From contig JAQSWD010000002.1 in NCBI GenBank assembly GCA_029266835.1, forward strand, positions 46,860 through 110,859: a stretch of 64,000 bases of DNA. Direction: 5' to 3'. Position 1 is the stretch's first letter. The number at the start of each line of letters is the position of its first letter. This DNA comes from Steroidobacteraceae bacterium. Lineage in GTDB: Bacteria > Pseudomonadota > Gammaproteobacteria > Steroidobacterales > Steroidobacteraceae. Positions 8,281-17,752 of the stretch are shown in pieces. The position numbers were made by a program, and so were the translations under genes. Under the pieces are notes generated by a model, which worked only from the letters and a program-made list of their open reading frames with translations, was not told where the DNA came from and did not search any database.

Positions 8281-9600
8281 ATGCGCTGGCGCACTTCCAT
8301 GGCCGGCCGCGCCACGCTCTGGCTCGGCGGCGCCGCCCTCGCGGGGGTGTTCGTCCATCTGCTGGCGCAGCGCTTCATTCCCGTTCCCTGGATCGCGGCG
8401 GTAAGCGCGACGTTGGTGTCGGTGGCGGTCGCGGCCTGGGCCGGAAGTACGCTCACCCGTCGATGGAGCGGCATGGCCCGCGCACTGGCCGATGGCATAT
8501 CGAGCCTGCGAGACCGCGACTTCAGCGTGAGTGTCACGCGCGCCACGCGCGACGAGATGGGCGACCTGGCCGCCGCGTACAACGACCTCGGCGACCAGCT
8601 ACGCGTGGAACGACAGAGCCTGTATCAACGCGAGCTCATGCTGGACACCGTGATACAGACCACGCCACTGGCGCTGGTGCTGACCAATGCCAACGACCAC
8701 GTGCTCTACAGCAACACCACGGCCCGGCAGTTGTTCAGCGAAGGACGAAAATTCGAGGGTGACCGCTTCGCGCCCTATCTCGAGGCGGCGCCCCAGCCGC
8801 TGCGGGAAGCCATCCAGCGCGGCGGCGACACGCTGTTCACGCTGGAATTGTCGGGCGAGCCGCAGGTATTCCACGTGTCGCAGCGGCGATTCCAGCTCAA
8901 CGCCCAGCCACACCGCCTGCTGCTGCTCAAGCAGCTCACGCGCGAGATCAATTCACAGGAGGTCGCGACCTGGAAGAAGGTGATCCGCGTGATCGCGCAC
9001 GAGCTGAACAACTCGCTGGCGCCGATCTCGTCGCTGGCGCACTCGGGGCAGATCCTGGCGCAATCACCCGACATCGCGCAGCTGCAGCGCGTGTTCTCGA
9101 CTATTGAAGATCGCGCCCGGCACCTGGCCGGCTTCATCGAGGGCTACGCGCAGTTCGCCAAGCTGCCGCAACCGCGCATCGCACCCGTGCCCTGGGAGGT
9201 GTTGCTGGAGCGCATCCGCGTGGTGGCGGGCTTCCAGCTCATCGGCAAGCCGCCAGAGCGCATGGCCAGCTTCGATACGGCCCAGCTCGAGCAGGCGCTG
9301 ATCAACCTGCTGAAGAACGCGCGCGAGTCGGGCTCCGACCCCGCTGACATCGAACTGGCCGTGTCACAGGCCCAGGCGGGGTTCGCCATCGAAGTGCGCG
9401 ACCGCGGCCCCGGTTTCTCGGCAGGCGCGCTGGAGAACGCGCTGGTGCCCTTCTATTCCACCAAGGATACGGGCACCGGGCTGGGATTGACGCTTTGCCG
9501 GGAGATTGTCGAGGCGCACGGAGGACGCCTGCGCATGGCGAATCGCGAAGACGGGGGCGCAGTCGTTACAATATGGCTGCCGTCGGAAGCCCCGGTGTAG
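8281..9600 (+). CDS. NtrY-like membrane sensor histidine kinase
   Basis: Partner of the preceding regulator. Of its 439 residues, two N-terminal membrane helices (about 11-29 and 36-56) lead to HAMP, a PAS-like segment (about 125-215), the phospho-acceptor box VIAHELNNSLAPIS with His240, and an ATPase domain with N-box NLLKNARE, G1 DRGPGF and G2 GTGLGLT. The HELNN type pairs with NtrC-family regulators. The short periplasmic loop argues against a large external ligand domain; envelope stress or transporter state may be the signal (inference). Confidence 0.92.
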   Translation: MRWRTSMAGRATLWLGGAALAGVFVHLLAQRFIPVPWIAAVSATLVSVAVAAWAGSTLTRRWSGMARALADGISSLRDRDFSVSVTRATRDEMGDLAAAYNDLGDQLRVERQSLYQRELMLDTVIQTTPLALVLTNANDHVLYSNTTARQLFSEGRKFEGDRFAPYLEAAPQPLREAIQRGGDTLFTLELSGEPQVFHVSQRRFQLNAQPHRLLLLKQLTREINSQEVATWKKVIRVIAHELNNSLAPISSLAHSGQILAQSPDIAQLQRVFSTIEDRARHLAGFIEGYAQFAKLPQPRIAPVPWEVLLERIRVVAGFQLIGKPPERMASFDTAQLEQALINLLKNARESGSDPADIELAVSQAQAGFAIEVRDRGPGFSAGALENALVPFYSTKDTGTGLGLTLCREIVEAHGGRLRMANREDGGAVVTIWLPSEAPV

Positions 9601-9610
9601 TTAGCGAGTC

Positions 9611-10069
9611 ATGAGTTCCACCACCACCATCCAGCCCGCGACTGTCGAAGACATCGACTCCCTGCTACCCATGGTGGAGCAGTACTGGAAGTTCGAGAAC
9701 ATCGAGGGCTTCGACCCGGCGCGCATGCGCGCCCTGCTCACGCGCGTGCTCGAGGATGCCAGCCTGGGCCGCATCTGGATCTCGCGCGTGTACGGCGAGC
9801 CCGCGGGTTACCTGCTGGCCGTGTATGTGTTCAGCCTGGAGCACCAGGGCATCACGGCGGAGATCGACGAGTTCTTTCTCGTCCCCCAGCACCGCGGCCT
9901 CGGCATCGGCGCCAGCATGCTGGCCGCGGCCGAGGCGCAGTTCCGCATCGAGGAATGCACCAACGTTTCGCTGCAGCTCGGCCGCAGCAACGAAGCCGCT
10001 CGCCGGTTCTATCGCGAGAATGGATTCGAAGGCCGCGACGGATTCGAACTCGTGAGCAAAATGCTCTGA
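9611..10069 (+). CDS. GNAT family N-acetyltransferase
   Basis: A 152-residue single-domain GNAT enzyme that would transfer acetyl from acetyl-CoA to an amine. The acetyl-CoA loop appears as QHRGLGIGASML (about 97-108), and the C-terminal SNEAARRFYRENGFEGRD is typical of the last motif. It begins 10 bp after the kinase stop, so it may ride in the exporter operon. Acetylation could mark or detoxify the exported compound, but the substrate cannot be told from sequence. Confidence 0.85.
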   Translation: MSSTTTIQPATVEDIDSLLPMVEQYWKFENIEGFDPARMRALLTRVLEDASLGRIWISRVYGEPAGYLLAVYVFSLEHQGITAEIDEFFLVPQHRGLGIGASMLAAAEAQFRIEECTNVSLQLGRSNEAARRFYRENGFEGRDGFELVSKML

Positions 10070-10094
10070 AAACGATTTGCGCAAAGGTACCCTG

Positions 10095-10616
10095 ATGAAA
10101 CCGACTCGCCGCATCGCCACTCTCACACTCGGGCTGCTGGCCACTGCCACGCTCGCCGAGTCTCCGTACGTTGGTCAGGTGAATGCGCCCATCAAGGCGC
10201 TGACGTCCGAGGAACAAGCGGCGCTGCTCGATGGCCAGGGAGCGGGCCTCGCCAAGGCGGCGGAGCTCAACGGTTATCCCGGGCCCAAGCACGTATTGGA
10301 ATTGTCCGAACAGCTCGGTCTCAGTGAATCCCAACTCCACGCCACGCAGGCGCTGTTCGATCGCATGCGCGCCGGCGCGCGCGCCGAGGGGGCTGCGCTG
10401 GTCGAAGCCGAACGGGCGCTCGACGCGCTCTATGCCTCGAAGACGGCAACCCGCGAATCGGTGGATGCGCAGTTGGGGCGCATCGAGGCGCTGCGCGCGC
10501 GGTTGCGTGGGTTGCACCTCAACGCACATCTCGAGCAGGCGGCCCTGCTCACCCGCCACCAGATCGCGATGTATGCACAGGTTCGCGGATATGGCGCCGT
10601 GAAACACGAGCACTGA
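10095..10616 (+). CDS. periplasmic Spy/CpxP-like protein of unknown function
   Basis: A 173-residue protein with a signal peptide (MKPTRRIATLTLGLLATATLA) and an almost wholly helical mature part. The segment LSEQLGLSESQLHATQALFDRM followed by a charged amphipathic helix resembles the LTxxQ helical-hairpin proteins (Spy, CpxP, CnrX) that act as periplasmic chaperones or metal sensors. Start ATG 10095 has AAAGG upstream. The relationship is by pattern, not alignment. Expression with the upstream stress-like operon is plausible. Confidence 0.6.
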   Translation: MKPTRRIATLTLGLLATATLAESPYVGQVNAPIKALTSEEQAALLDGQGAGLAKAAELNGYPGPKHVLELSEQLGLSESQLHATQALFDRMRAGARAEGAALVEAERALDALYASKTATRESVDAQLGRIEALRARLRGLHLNAHLEQAALLTRHQIAMYAQVRGYGAVKHEH

Positions 10617-10617
10617 C

Positions 10618-11289
10618 ATGTACGACCTTTTCATCGGCAACAAGAACTATTCTTCCTGGTCGCTGCGCCCCTGGGTGTTGCTCAAGGAACTGGGCATTCC
10701 GTTCCGCGAGCGCGCGGTCATCTTCGGCACGGACAAGTTCAGCGACTTCTCACCCACCGGCAAGGTGCCCTGCCTCGTCGACGGCCAGCAGACGGTCTGG
10801 GACTCGCTGGCCATCACCGAATACGTGGGCGAGCGGCATCCGGGCGTGTGGTCCGCGGATGCGGCGGCGCGCGCGTGGGCGCGCTCGGCCGCGGCCGAGA
10901 TGCACTCGGGATACTTCGCGCTGCGCGATGCCTGCACGATGAACTGTGGCATCCGCGTGAAGCTCAAGAACGTGTCGGCGGCACTGCAGCGCGACCTCGC
11001 GCGGCTCGAGGAACTCTGGGCCGATGGTCTTTCCCGGTTCGGCGGTCCATTTCTGACCGGCGCGCGCTTCTGCGCGGCCGATGCCTTTTACGCGCCCGTG
11101 GCGTTCCGCATCCAGACGTACGAACCGCCGCTCGATCCGGCGGCCCGGCGCTACGCCGCGCAATTGCTGGCGCTGCCTTCGATGCGCGAGTGGTACGACG
11201 CCGCGCTGGCCGAAACCGCCCGCGACGAGCCACATGAGGCCGAAGCCCGCGCCGCCGGCGAGTGGACCGCCGACCTGCGCGCGAAGTGA
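10618..11289 (+). CDS. glutathione S-transferase family protein
   Basis: A 223-residue cytosolic GST. The N-terminal thioredoxin fold begins MYDLFIGNKNYSSWSLRPW, where the SSWS(L)R serine would activate glutathione, and the cis-proline element KVPCLVDG follows at about 47-54. An all-helical C-terminal domain carries the capping-box aspartate near 145 (ARFCAADAFYAPV). The start overlaps the preceding gene's end by proximity (1-nt gap), so the two are translated together. The substrate is unknown. Confidence 0.9.
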   Translation: MYDLFIGNKNYSSWSLRPWVLLKELGIPFRERAVIFGTDKFSDFSPTGKVPCLVDGQQTVWDSLAITEYVGERHPGVWSADAAARAWARSAAAEMHSGYFALRDACTMNCGIRVKLKNVSAALQRDLARLEELWADGLSRFGGPFLTGARFCAADAFYAPVAFRIQTYEPPLDPAARRYAAQLLALPSMREWYDAALAETARDEPHEAEARAAGEWTADLRAK

Positions 11290-11293
11290 CGCG

Positions 11294-11332
11294 CTACTCC
11301 AGGTACGCGTCGAACCAACGCCCGCCCTCGCC
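11294..11332 (-). pseudogene. relic of a gene 3' end
   Basis: Read on the minus strand, a clean C-terminus NGEGGRWFDAYLE-stop is visible, preceded in frame by another stop. The wording resembles the end of a hydrolase, but no family can be named. It points away from GST and looks like the remains of a deleted gene at the edge of the carbohydrate patch. Confidence 0.35.
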
Positions 11333-11645
11333 GTTCTAGGGCCACGACCGGCACCCAACTACTCGCGCAAGTGCAAGTCGCCGCGACATCCCGCCGTATC
11401 GCATGCGTGCGCTGCGAAATGGGGCACATCAGTGCGGCCGGGCGGCTGCCGACCACCGCGGGCTTCACGCCGCTGCTCGCGACCCATACAGCTTCCATGT
11501 TCGCGGGATTCCATTTGAGAATCGTATCCGGTGAATAATCCGCGTTCGAGCGCACCCATGGCGCGCAACGGGCCGAATATCGCTCACACCTGTCTCGTGG
11601 CTGACCTGAATGCGTTAGGCTTTCGGCACTCACCTGGGGGTACAC
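11333..11645. other. gap without an intact gene
   Basis: Open frames here lack start signals and family motifs. On the minus strand some stretches look like decayed coding sequence continuing the relic at 11294-11332. A GGGGG run at about 11636 serves as ribosome-binding site for the next gene. No clear promoter or terminator is seen. Confidence 0.4.
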
Positions 11646-13223
11646 ATGTTGAAGAAGATTCTCCGCGCGGTCACCGTCGGCATTGCCGCCTGGCCATTCG
11701 CAGCCGCTTCGTCATTGGCCGCTTCGCCCAAGTCCATCGACGCCACGCTCACCATCCATGCCGACAAGCCGGGCGCGAAGATCGACGCCAACATCTACGG
11801 CCAGTTCATGGAACACCTGGGCCGCAATGTCTATGAAGGCATCTGGGTGGGCGAGAACTCACCGATTCCGAATACGCGCGGATTCCGCAACGACACGATC
11901 GCCGCACTCAAGAAGATCAAGGTGCCGGTGTTGCGTTGGCCCGGCGGCTGCTTCGCCGACGAATACCACTGGCGCGATGGCATCGGTGAGCGTTCCAAGC
12001 GCCCGCATCGCGTGAACACGCACTGGGGCGGCGTCATCGAACCCAATGAATTCGGCACGCACGAATTCTTCGAGCTGGCCGAGATGCTGGGCGCCAAGAC
12101 CTATCTCGCGGTCAACGTGGGTTCGGGCACGGTGCAGGAGATGGCCGAGTGGATCGAGTACATCACCTCGCCCTCGGAGTCGACGCTGGCAAAAGAGCGC
12201 CGCGCCAACGGTCGCGACAAGCCCTGGAAGCTCGACTACGTGGGCGTGGGCAACGAGCCCTGGGGCTGCGGCGGCGACATGAACGCGCAGTACTACTCCG
12301 ACGAGTACAAGAAATACGCGCTGAACATCAAGACGCCGCGCGACAACCGGCCCATCGAAGTGGCCAGCGGACCTTACGGCGACGGCTACGACTGGACCGA
12401 GACGGTCATGAAGAACGCCGTCAAGCAGATGGGCGCATTGGCGCTGCACTACTACACGCTGCCGTCGGGAAGCTTCGACACTCCCAAGAAGGGCCCGGCG
12501 CTGAACTTCACCGAGGCCGACTGGATCATCACGCTCAAGCACACACTGAGCATCGACGAGATGATCCGCAAACACTCGGCCATCATGGACAAGCACGACC
12601 CCGAGAAGAAGGTCGGCCTGTACGTGGATGAATGGGGCTCCTGGTACGACGTGGAGCCCGGCACCAACCCCGGCTTCCTGTTCCAGCAGAACACGCTGCG
12701 GGACGCCGTGCTCGCGGGCCTCAACCTCAACGTCTTCCACAGCCACGCCGAGCGCGTGCGCATGACCAACATCGCGCAGATGATCAATGTGCTGCAGGCC
12801 ATGATCCTCACCGACAAGGAAAAGATGCTGCTCACGCCCACGTACCACGTGTTCGACATGTACCTGCCCTTCCAGGATTCCACGTCGCTGGCTTCCGAAG
12901 TGTCGGCGCCGGAATACAAGCTGGGCGATGTCACCATCCCCTCGGTGAGCGTGTCCGCCGCGCGCGCCGCCAATGGTTCGCTGGTGCTGGCGCTGGTGAA
13001 CACCGACCCCAACAAGGGCGCGACCGTGAAGACGAAGATCGCCGGCGCGGCGCCGAAGAAAGCGACAGGCCGGGTGCTCACGTCGGCGGCCATGAACACG
13101 CACAACACCTTCGACAAACCCGATGCCTTGCAGCCCGCGGCTTTCAACGGCGCCAAGCGCAAGGGTGATGAGTGGTCGATCGAGTTGCCCGCCAAGTCGG
13201 TGGTTGTGGTTACACTCGACTGA
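11646..13223 (+). CDS. secreted alpha-L-arabinofuranosidase (GH51)
   Basis: Retaining glycosidase that removes arabinofuranosyl side chains from plant arabinoxylan or arabinan. A signal peptide (about 1-26) is followed by the (beta/alpha)8 barrel. The acid/base Glu204 is in VGNEPWGCGG and the nucleophile Glu329 in LYVDEWGSWYD; the substrate-lining YGQFMEHLGR and RWPGGCFADEYHWRDGIG are also present. A C-terminal beta domain completes the 525 residues. Many GH51 enzymes are cytoplasmic, so the signal peptide points to action in the periplasm or outside. The gene pairs with the serine hydrolase downstream. Confidence 0.95.
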   Translation: MLKKILRAVTVGIAAWPFAAASSLAASPKSIDATLTIHADKPGAKIDANIYGQFMEHLGRNVYEGIWVGENSPIPNTRGFRNDTIAALKKIKVPVLRWPGGCFADEYHWRDGIGERSKRPHRVNTHWGGVIEPNEFGTHEFFELAEMLGAKTYLAVNVGSGTVQEMAEWIEYITSPSESTLAKERRANGRDKPWKLDYVGVGNEPWGCGGDMNAQYYSDEYKKYALNIKTPRDNRPIEVASGPYGDGYDWTETVMKNAVKQMGALALHYYTLPSGSFDTPKKGPALNFTEADWIITLKHTLSIDEMIRKHSAIMDKHDPEKKVGLYVDEWGSWYDVEPGTNPGFLFQQNTLRDAVLAGLNLNVFHSHAERVRMTNIAQMINVLQAMILTDKEKMLLTPTYHVFDMYLPFQDSTSLASEVSAPEYKLGDVTIPSVSVSAARAANGSLVLALVNTDPNKGATVKTKIAGAAPKKATGRVLTSAAMNTHNTFDKPDALQPAAFNGAKRKGDEWSIELPAKSVVVVTLD

Positions 13224-13243
13224 TTCGCTGAAGGGGGATCCGG

Positions 13244-14518
13244 ATGAACTTCTCGCTGAAACTGCGCGGGCTGCTCGCGGCCGCCGCGTTTACGCTGGCC
13301 GCGGTCAGCACACAGGCCCAGACCACCGACAAGGTCCTGCGTAATGGCTTCTCGGTCGAGCGCCTGCAGCGCGTCGATGCGTTGCTCGATGGCTACGTGG
13401 ACGACGGACGCATCGGCGGCATCGTGGCGCTGGTCCTGCGGGACGGCAAACCCGTGTACGAACACGCGGTGGGCTGGCGTGACAAGGAAGCCGGCCAGAA
13501 GATGACCCCGGACACCCTCTTCCGCATCGCGTCGCAGTCAAAGGCATTGACCAGCGTGGCCGTCCTCGCGCTCATGGAGGAAGGCAAGCTCACGGTGAAC
13601 GACAGCGCGGGCAAGTGGATTCCCACCTTCGCGGCCACCACCGTGCTCACGCGCGACGGGACCAACTGGGTGAACGCACCGGCGAAGCGCTCCATCACCA
13701 TACGCGACCTGCTCACGCACACCGCGGGCATTTCGTACGGTCAGCCGCCCGAACAGGCGGCGCTGTACCAGCCCAAGGGCCTGGGTCCGGCCGCCGGCTT
13801 CGGCTGGTACTTCTCGGACAAGGACGAGCCCATTTGCACGACCATCGAGCGGCTGGGCACGCTGCCCTTCCAGGCGCATCCGGGCGAAGCCTTCGTGTAC
13901 GGCTACAACACCGACATCCTGGGCTGCATCGTCGAGAAGGCGTCGGGTGTTTCGCTGGACGAATACATCCGCTCGCGAATCACCGGCCCGCTGGGCATGA
14001 CGGACACCGCGTTCTATCTACCCGCCGACAAGGCCGCCCGCCTCGCCGTGGTGTACGGCAGCGGGCCTGACGGCAAGATCGTGAAGGCGCCCGAGGGCGC
14101 GCGTGGCCAGGGCCATTACGTCGAAGGCCCACGCAAGAGCTTCTCCGGCGGCGCTGGCCTCGTGTCCACGGCGCGTGACTTCGCCACCTTTCTCGAAGCG
14201 TTGCGCAAGGGCGGCACATCGGGCAAGGCGCGCATCCTGTCACCGCATGCCGTGAAACTCATGACCACCAACCAGATCGGCGATCTCAAGAACCCTCGCG
14301 GCCTCGGGTTCGGCTTCGGATTCGAAACGCATGACCGGTACGGCGCGAGCGGCATGGCATCGGTCGGTTCGTGGGGATGGGGCGGCGCCTATGGCACCTG
14401 GTATCGCGTGGACCCCGAAGAGCGGCTGACCATCGTGCTCATGCTGCAGATGATGCCGAACAATACCGACGTGCGTGAAAAGTTCGACGCGGTGTTGTTT
14501 CAGGCGCTGGTCGAGTAG
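13244..14518 (+). CDS. secreted serine hydrolase (class C beta-lactamase/esterase fold)
   Basis: A 424-residue protein with a signal peptide (about 1-26). The catalytic SxxK is in ASQSK (about 96-100), the second motif is YGYN (about 222-225), and a late GGAGLVSTARD precedes a GWGGAYGTWY segment. The fold is shared by beta-lactamases, D-aminopeptidases and EstB-type esterases. Next to an arabinofuranosidase, an esterase acting on decorated plant polysaccharide is plausible, but antibiotic hydrolysis cannot be excluded. A good Shine-Dalgarno (GGGGGA) lies before ATG 13244. Confidence 0.85.
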   Translation: MNFSLKLRGLLAAAAFTLAAVSTQAQTTDKVLRNGFSVERLQRVDALLDGYVDDGRIGGIVALVLRDGKPVYEHAVGWRDKEAGQKMTPDTLFRIASQSKALTSVAVLALMEEGKLTVNDSAGKWIPTFAATTVLTRDGTNWVNAPAKRSITIRDLLTHTAGISYGQPPEQAALYQPKGLGPAAGFGWYFSDKDEPICTTIERLGTLPFQAHPGEAFVYGYNTDILGCIVEKASGVSLDEYIRSRITGPLGMTDTAFYLPADKAARLAVVYGSGPDGKIVKAPEGARGQGHYVEGPRKSFSGGAGLVSTARDFATFLEALRKGGTSGKARILSPHAVKLMTTNQIGDLKNPRGLGFGFGFETHDRYGASGMASVGSWGWGGAYGTWYRVDPEERLTIVLMLQMMPNNTDVREKFDAVLFQALVE

Positions 14519-14527
14519 CGCCATCCA

Positions 14528-14733
14528 TTACGGCGCGTAGAACTCCTTGTCGAGCTGCGAGCCGTCTGGTCGCTGTTGCCGCGCGCGAACTGCTGCGCCA
14601 GACGCAACGCTTCACCGAGTCGGGGACGCGGCGCAATGTCATCGTGTTCCCGCGGCGCGAATTCGTCCAGCGCCCGCGCGAGTTCGCGATTGACTGCGCC
14701 CGGATCACCGGCGAGATGCCTGGACGAGCGACC
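14528..14733 (-). pseudogene. frameshifted 3' remnant of an unidentified gene
   Basis: On the minus strand one frame reads RELARALDEFAPREHDDI and then APRPRLGEALRLAQQF; after a +1 shift another frame gives the ending GSQLDKEFYAP-stop. Both halves look like real protein, so a single frameshift within a truncated gene is likely. No start or family was identified. It sits directly behind the DUF885 gene on the same strand and may be the leftover of its former neighbour. Confidence 0.45.
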
Positions 14734-16527
14734 TCACTTCTGCGCCCCTATCCAGCGATCGATCTTCGCCTCGAGCACCTCGAGCGGCATCGCGCCGTCC
14801 TTGAGAACCTCGTCATGGAACTTCTTCACATCGAACTTCTTGCCCAGCGCCTTCTCGGCGCGCTTGCGCAGTTCGACGAGTTTGAGCTGACCGATCTTGT
14901 ACGCCAGCGCCTGGCCGGGAATGGCCGCGAAGCGCTCGGCCTCGGAGATCGCACGCGTCGGCTCGGCGGGTGAGTTCGCGAACATGTAGTCGAGCGTCTG
15001 CTGTCGCGTCCATCCCTTGAAGTGCATGCCGGTATCGGTAACCAGGCGGATGGCGCGCCACAATTCCGCGTCCAGCGCGCCGAAGCGCTGCACCGGGTCT
15101 TTGTAGATGCCCATCTCGTAGCCGAGATACTCGGCGTACAGACCCCAGCCTTCCGTGTAAGCCGTGTCACCCGAGAACCGGCGGAACATGGGCAGGTCGC
15201 TGAGTTCCCGCTGCAGGGCGATCTGGAAGTGATGACCGGGCGCCGCTTCGTGCAGCGACAGCGCCGCCAGCGCCGAGCGCGGTCGCGCCTTCAGGTCATA
15301 GGCATTGACGTAGAAGATGCCAGGGCGGCTGCCGTCCAGCGGCGGACCCTGGTACGAGCCCGACGACGCCGATGCCTCGCGGAACTCCTCGACCAGCCGC
15401 ACTTCATACGGCGCCTTGGGGCGCAGGTTGAAGTAGTTGGACAGCAGCGGCGCAACGTTCGCATCGAAGTCCTGGTAGGCCTTGAGCAGCTCTTCGCGCG
15501 ATTTGAAATACATGTCGTCACGAGCCTTCATCCATGCGAAGAACTCCTTGAGCTCGGCCGGCGTCTTCACCGACTTGCCGTAGCCGAGGTCCCGGGCCAC
15601 TGCTCGCATTTCCTTCTGGATGCGCGCCACCTCGTCGAGGCCGATCTGGTGCACGGACGCCGGGCTCAGCGAGCGCGTGGTGTTGTCCTTCACCTTGTGC
15701 GCGTACCAGGCCGCGCCGTTGGGCAAGGCGCCCATGCCGAAGGTGTCTCGGGTTTTCGGCAGGTATTCATTGGCGATGTACACGCGCAAGCGCTGGTACG
15801 CCGGCACCAGTTGCGTGGCGATGACGGCGCGGAACGCCGCGGTCAGCCGCGCGCGGTCGGCGTCCGAGAACTCCTTCGGCATGCTGGTGATGGGGCCCCA
15901 GAAAATGCTCTTCTCGGGATCGTCGACGATGTTGGCATCGAGCTGCGGCAGCACCTTCTCCATGAGCACGCGCGGCTGCACGAGATTCTGCGGCAGCGCC
16001 TCGCGCATATTGGCGATCGCCTGATCGAACAACGCCGGCGCCTTGGTGGCGCGCGACAGCCAGTCTTCGTAGTTCTTCACCGTGCGGAAAGGCTGCGCGC
16101 CCTTGCCCGAGCCCAACTGCGCGAACGTGTTCGCGACGTTGTAGAACTGGTTGACGGGCAGCAGCCGCTCGGGAAATTCGAAATCGGCGAGCGCGTTTTC
16201 GCGGTTCAGCGTGAAGATGTCGTAGGAAAGGCGATCCTGGCCTTCGAGCCCATCCGGACCGATGGCCTTGGCCGCGTCCAGGTATTTCCGCTGAAAAGCC
16301 CGCGCTGTCTGCTCGTAGTCCCTGGACAGGAAATTCGGCAGCTCGGCGTTGTAGCGGGGGTCGCCGGCATAGGTGGCCTGCAGCGGGTTCAGCTTCAGGT
16401 TTTCTTCCCAGAAGTCCGCGTACAGCTGGTTGAGCTTCGCGACGGATCCGGTGGCGTCGGCCGCGCCGGCCACACCAGCGAACGTCGCCATCAGGAAAAG
16501 CGCCGGGAGGAATCGATTCGCCTTCAT
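14734..16527 (-). CDS. DUF885 family secreted metallo-hydrolase
   Basis: A 597-residue protein with a signal peptide (MKANRFLPALFLMATFAGVAGA). DUF885 proteins are zincin-like peptidases; here the zinc site is LHEAAPGHHFQ (two His plus catalytic Glu), with a downstream YTEGWGLYAE supplying the third ligand. Length and the C-terminal IPGQALAYKIGQLKL fit the family. It likely cleaves peptides in the periplasm. It is transcribed alone, with a leftover gene end downstream. The exact substrate is unknown. Confidence 0.88.
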   Translation of the reverse strand: MKANRFLPALFLMATFAGVAGAADATGSVAKLNQLYADFWEENLKLNPLQATYAGDPRYNAELPNFLSRDYEQTARAFQRKYLDAAKAIGPDGLEGQDRLSYDIFTLNRENALADFEFPERLLPVNQFYNVANTFAQLGSGKGAQPFRTVKNYEDWLSRATKAPALFDQAIANMREALPQNLVQPRVLMEKVLPQLDANIVDDPEKSIFWGPITSMPKEFSDADRARLTAAFRAVIATQLVPAYQRLRVYIANEYLPKTRDTFGMGALPNGAAWYAHKVKDNTTRSLSPASVHQIGLDEVARIQKEMRAVARDLGYGKSVKTPAELKEFFAWMKARDDMYFKSREELLKAYQDFDANVAPLLSNYFNLRPKAPYEVRLVEEFREASASSGSYQGPPLDGSRPGIFYVNAYDLKARPRSALAALSLHEAAPGHHFQIALQRELSDLPMFRRFSGDTAYTEGWGLYAEYLGYEMGIYKDPVQRFGALDAELWRAIRLVTDTGMHFKGWTRQQTLDYMFANSPAEPTRAISEAERFAAIPGQALAYKIGQLKLVELRKRAEKALGKKFDVKKFHDEVLKDGAMPLEVLEAKIDRWIGAQK

Positions 16528-16565
16528 GACTAACTACCCCTTTGCCTGACATGTGGCCAGAAATG

Positions 16566-16596
16566 AAAAACCCGCCCCGTCGTCAGACGGGGCGGG
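16566..16596 (-). terminator. intrinsic terminator of tRNA-Gln
   Basis: Perfect 11-bp stem (16571-16581 with 16586-16596), 4-nt loop, followed on the minus strand by five U residues. It lies 10 bp after the tRNA 3' end. Confidence 0.85.
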
Positions 16597-16606
16597 TTCC
16601 TCATGT

Positions 16607-16680
16607 TGGCTGGGGGACTAGGATTCGAACCTAGGTAAACGGAGTCAGAGTCCGTTGTCCTACCGCTAGACGATCCCCCA
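16607..16680 (-). tRNA. tRNA-Gln (CTG anticodon)
   Basis: The minus strand reads a full cloverleaf: acceptor TGGGGGA/TCCCCCA with discriminator G73, D arm with AGCGGTAGGA, anticodon loop CTCTGAC giving anticodon CTG (reads CAG), T arm GGTTCGAATCC, and an encoded CCA at 16607-16609. It follows rpsI and has its own terminator. Confidence 0.95.
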
Positions 16681-16732
16681 AATTCCTTGGCCGTCTGGCG
16701 CCAGTGTATCGAAGCCCACTCTTGATGGACTA

Positions 16733-17131
16733 CTAACGCTTCGAGTACTGGGTTCCGCGGCGGGCCTTGCGACGGCCGACCTTCTTGCGTTCGACCTCGC
16801 GGGCGTCACGCGTGACGAAGCCGGCCACGCGCAGCTGCTTGCGCAGTTCGCCGTCGTACTCCATCAACGCGCGCGTGATGCCGTGGCGGATGGCGCCGGC
16901 CTGGCCGGTGATGCCACCGCCCGCGACCGTCACCGTGATGTCGAACTTGTCCGTGAGCTGCACGAGTTCGAGCGGCTGACGCACGATCATGCGGCCGGTT
17001 TCGCGACCGAAGAACTCGTCCAGCGGACGATCGTTCACGGTGATCTTGCCGGTACCGGGCTTCATGAAGACGCGGGCGGCGGAGGTCTTGCGACGGCCGG
17101 TGCCGTAGTTCGCTTTGGCTTGAGCGGGCAT
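16733..17131 (-). CDS. rpsI: 30S ribosomal protein S9 (uS9)
   Basis: A 132-residue ribosomal protein that reaches the P-site tRNA with its C-terminal tail. Diagnostic features are [14 protein letters not shown] near the start, [15 protein letters not shown] (about 73-87) and the basic end [16 protein letters not shown]. It follows rplM by 12 bp on the same strand, the universal rplM-rpsI operon. Confidence 0.97.
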   Translation of the reverse strand: MPAQAKANYGTGRRKTSAARVFMKPGTGKITVNDRPLDEFFGRETGRMIVRQPLELVQLTDKFDITVTVAGGGITGQAGAIRHGITRALMEYDGELRKQLRVAGFVTRDAREVERKKVGRRKARRGTQYSKR

Positions 17132-17143
17132 TGACTGGATTCC

Positions 17144-17584
17144 TTAGATTTCGAGCTGCTTCGGCTGCTGGGCGGCGTGCGGGTGCTTGTTGCCCGCGAA
17201 CACGTGCAGCTTCTTGTACATCTTGCGGCCGAGGGGGCCCTTGGGGAGCATGCCCTTCACCGCGAATTCGATGGCGCGCTCGGGATGCTCCTTGAGCAGC
17301 TTGCCGAGAGCGATGGACTTGATGCCGCCGATGGCGCCGGTGTGATGCCAGTAGATCTTGTCGTCGAGCTTGTTGCCCGTGACTTTGATCTTCTCGGCGT
17401 TCAACACGACGATGTGATCGCCAGTGTCGATGTGCGGGGTGAAGCTCGCCTTGTGCTTGCCCTTGAGGCGCATGGCGATCTGCGTGCACAGGCGGCCGAG
17501 CACCTTGTCGGTGGCATCGACGACGAACCAGTCGCCGCGCACGGTTTCATTCTTGGCAAAAACAGTCGACAACACATTGGACAT
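17144..17584 (-). CDS. rplM: 50S ribosomal protein L13 (uL13)
   Basis: A 146-residue early-assembly protein of the large subunit. It shows [31 protein letters not shown] and [19 protein letters not shown]. The in-frame region upstream of ATG 17584 is not family-like, so the start is placed at MSNVLST, giving normal length. A 6-bp hairpin (17607-17612 with 17623-17628) lies in the leader; whether it mediates autogenous control is unknown. Confidence 0.96.
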   Translation of the reverse strand: MSNVLSTVFAKNETVRGDWFVVDATDKVLGRLCTQIAMRLKGKHKASFTPHIDTGDHIVVLNAEKIKVTGNKLDDKIYWHHTGAIGGIKSIALGKLLKEHPERAIEFAVKGMLPKGPLGRKMYKKLHVFAGNKHPHAAQQPKQLEI

Positions 17585-17752
17585 CGCGAACTCCAACCAC
17601 CGGAAAGGCCCGACAACGCAGGCGGGCCCCTGGAAAAAGGGGCGCAAGTGTACTCAACGCAACTTTCCTTTGCAAAGCAAAGAAATGGCCTGCGTTACGA
17701 CCCGGAAGACTGGGAAAACCCCAGCCTCCCCGGAGGCTTATACTCGCCCCTG

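Noticed and set aside
15022..16533. A 503-codon open frame on the plus strand.
   Set aside because: It is antisense to the DUF885 gene, has no family motifs, and its composition is what high-GC codon bias produces opposite a real gene.
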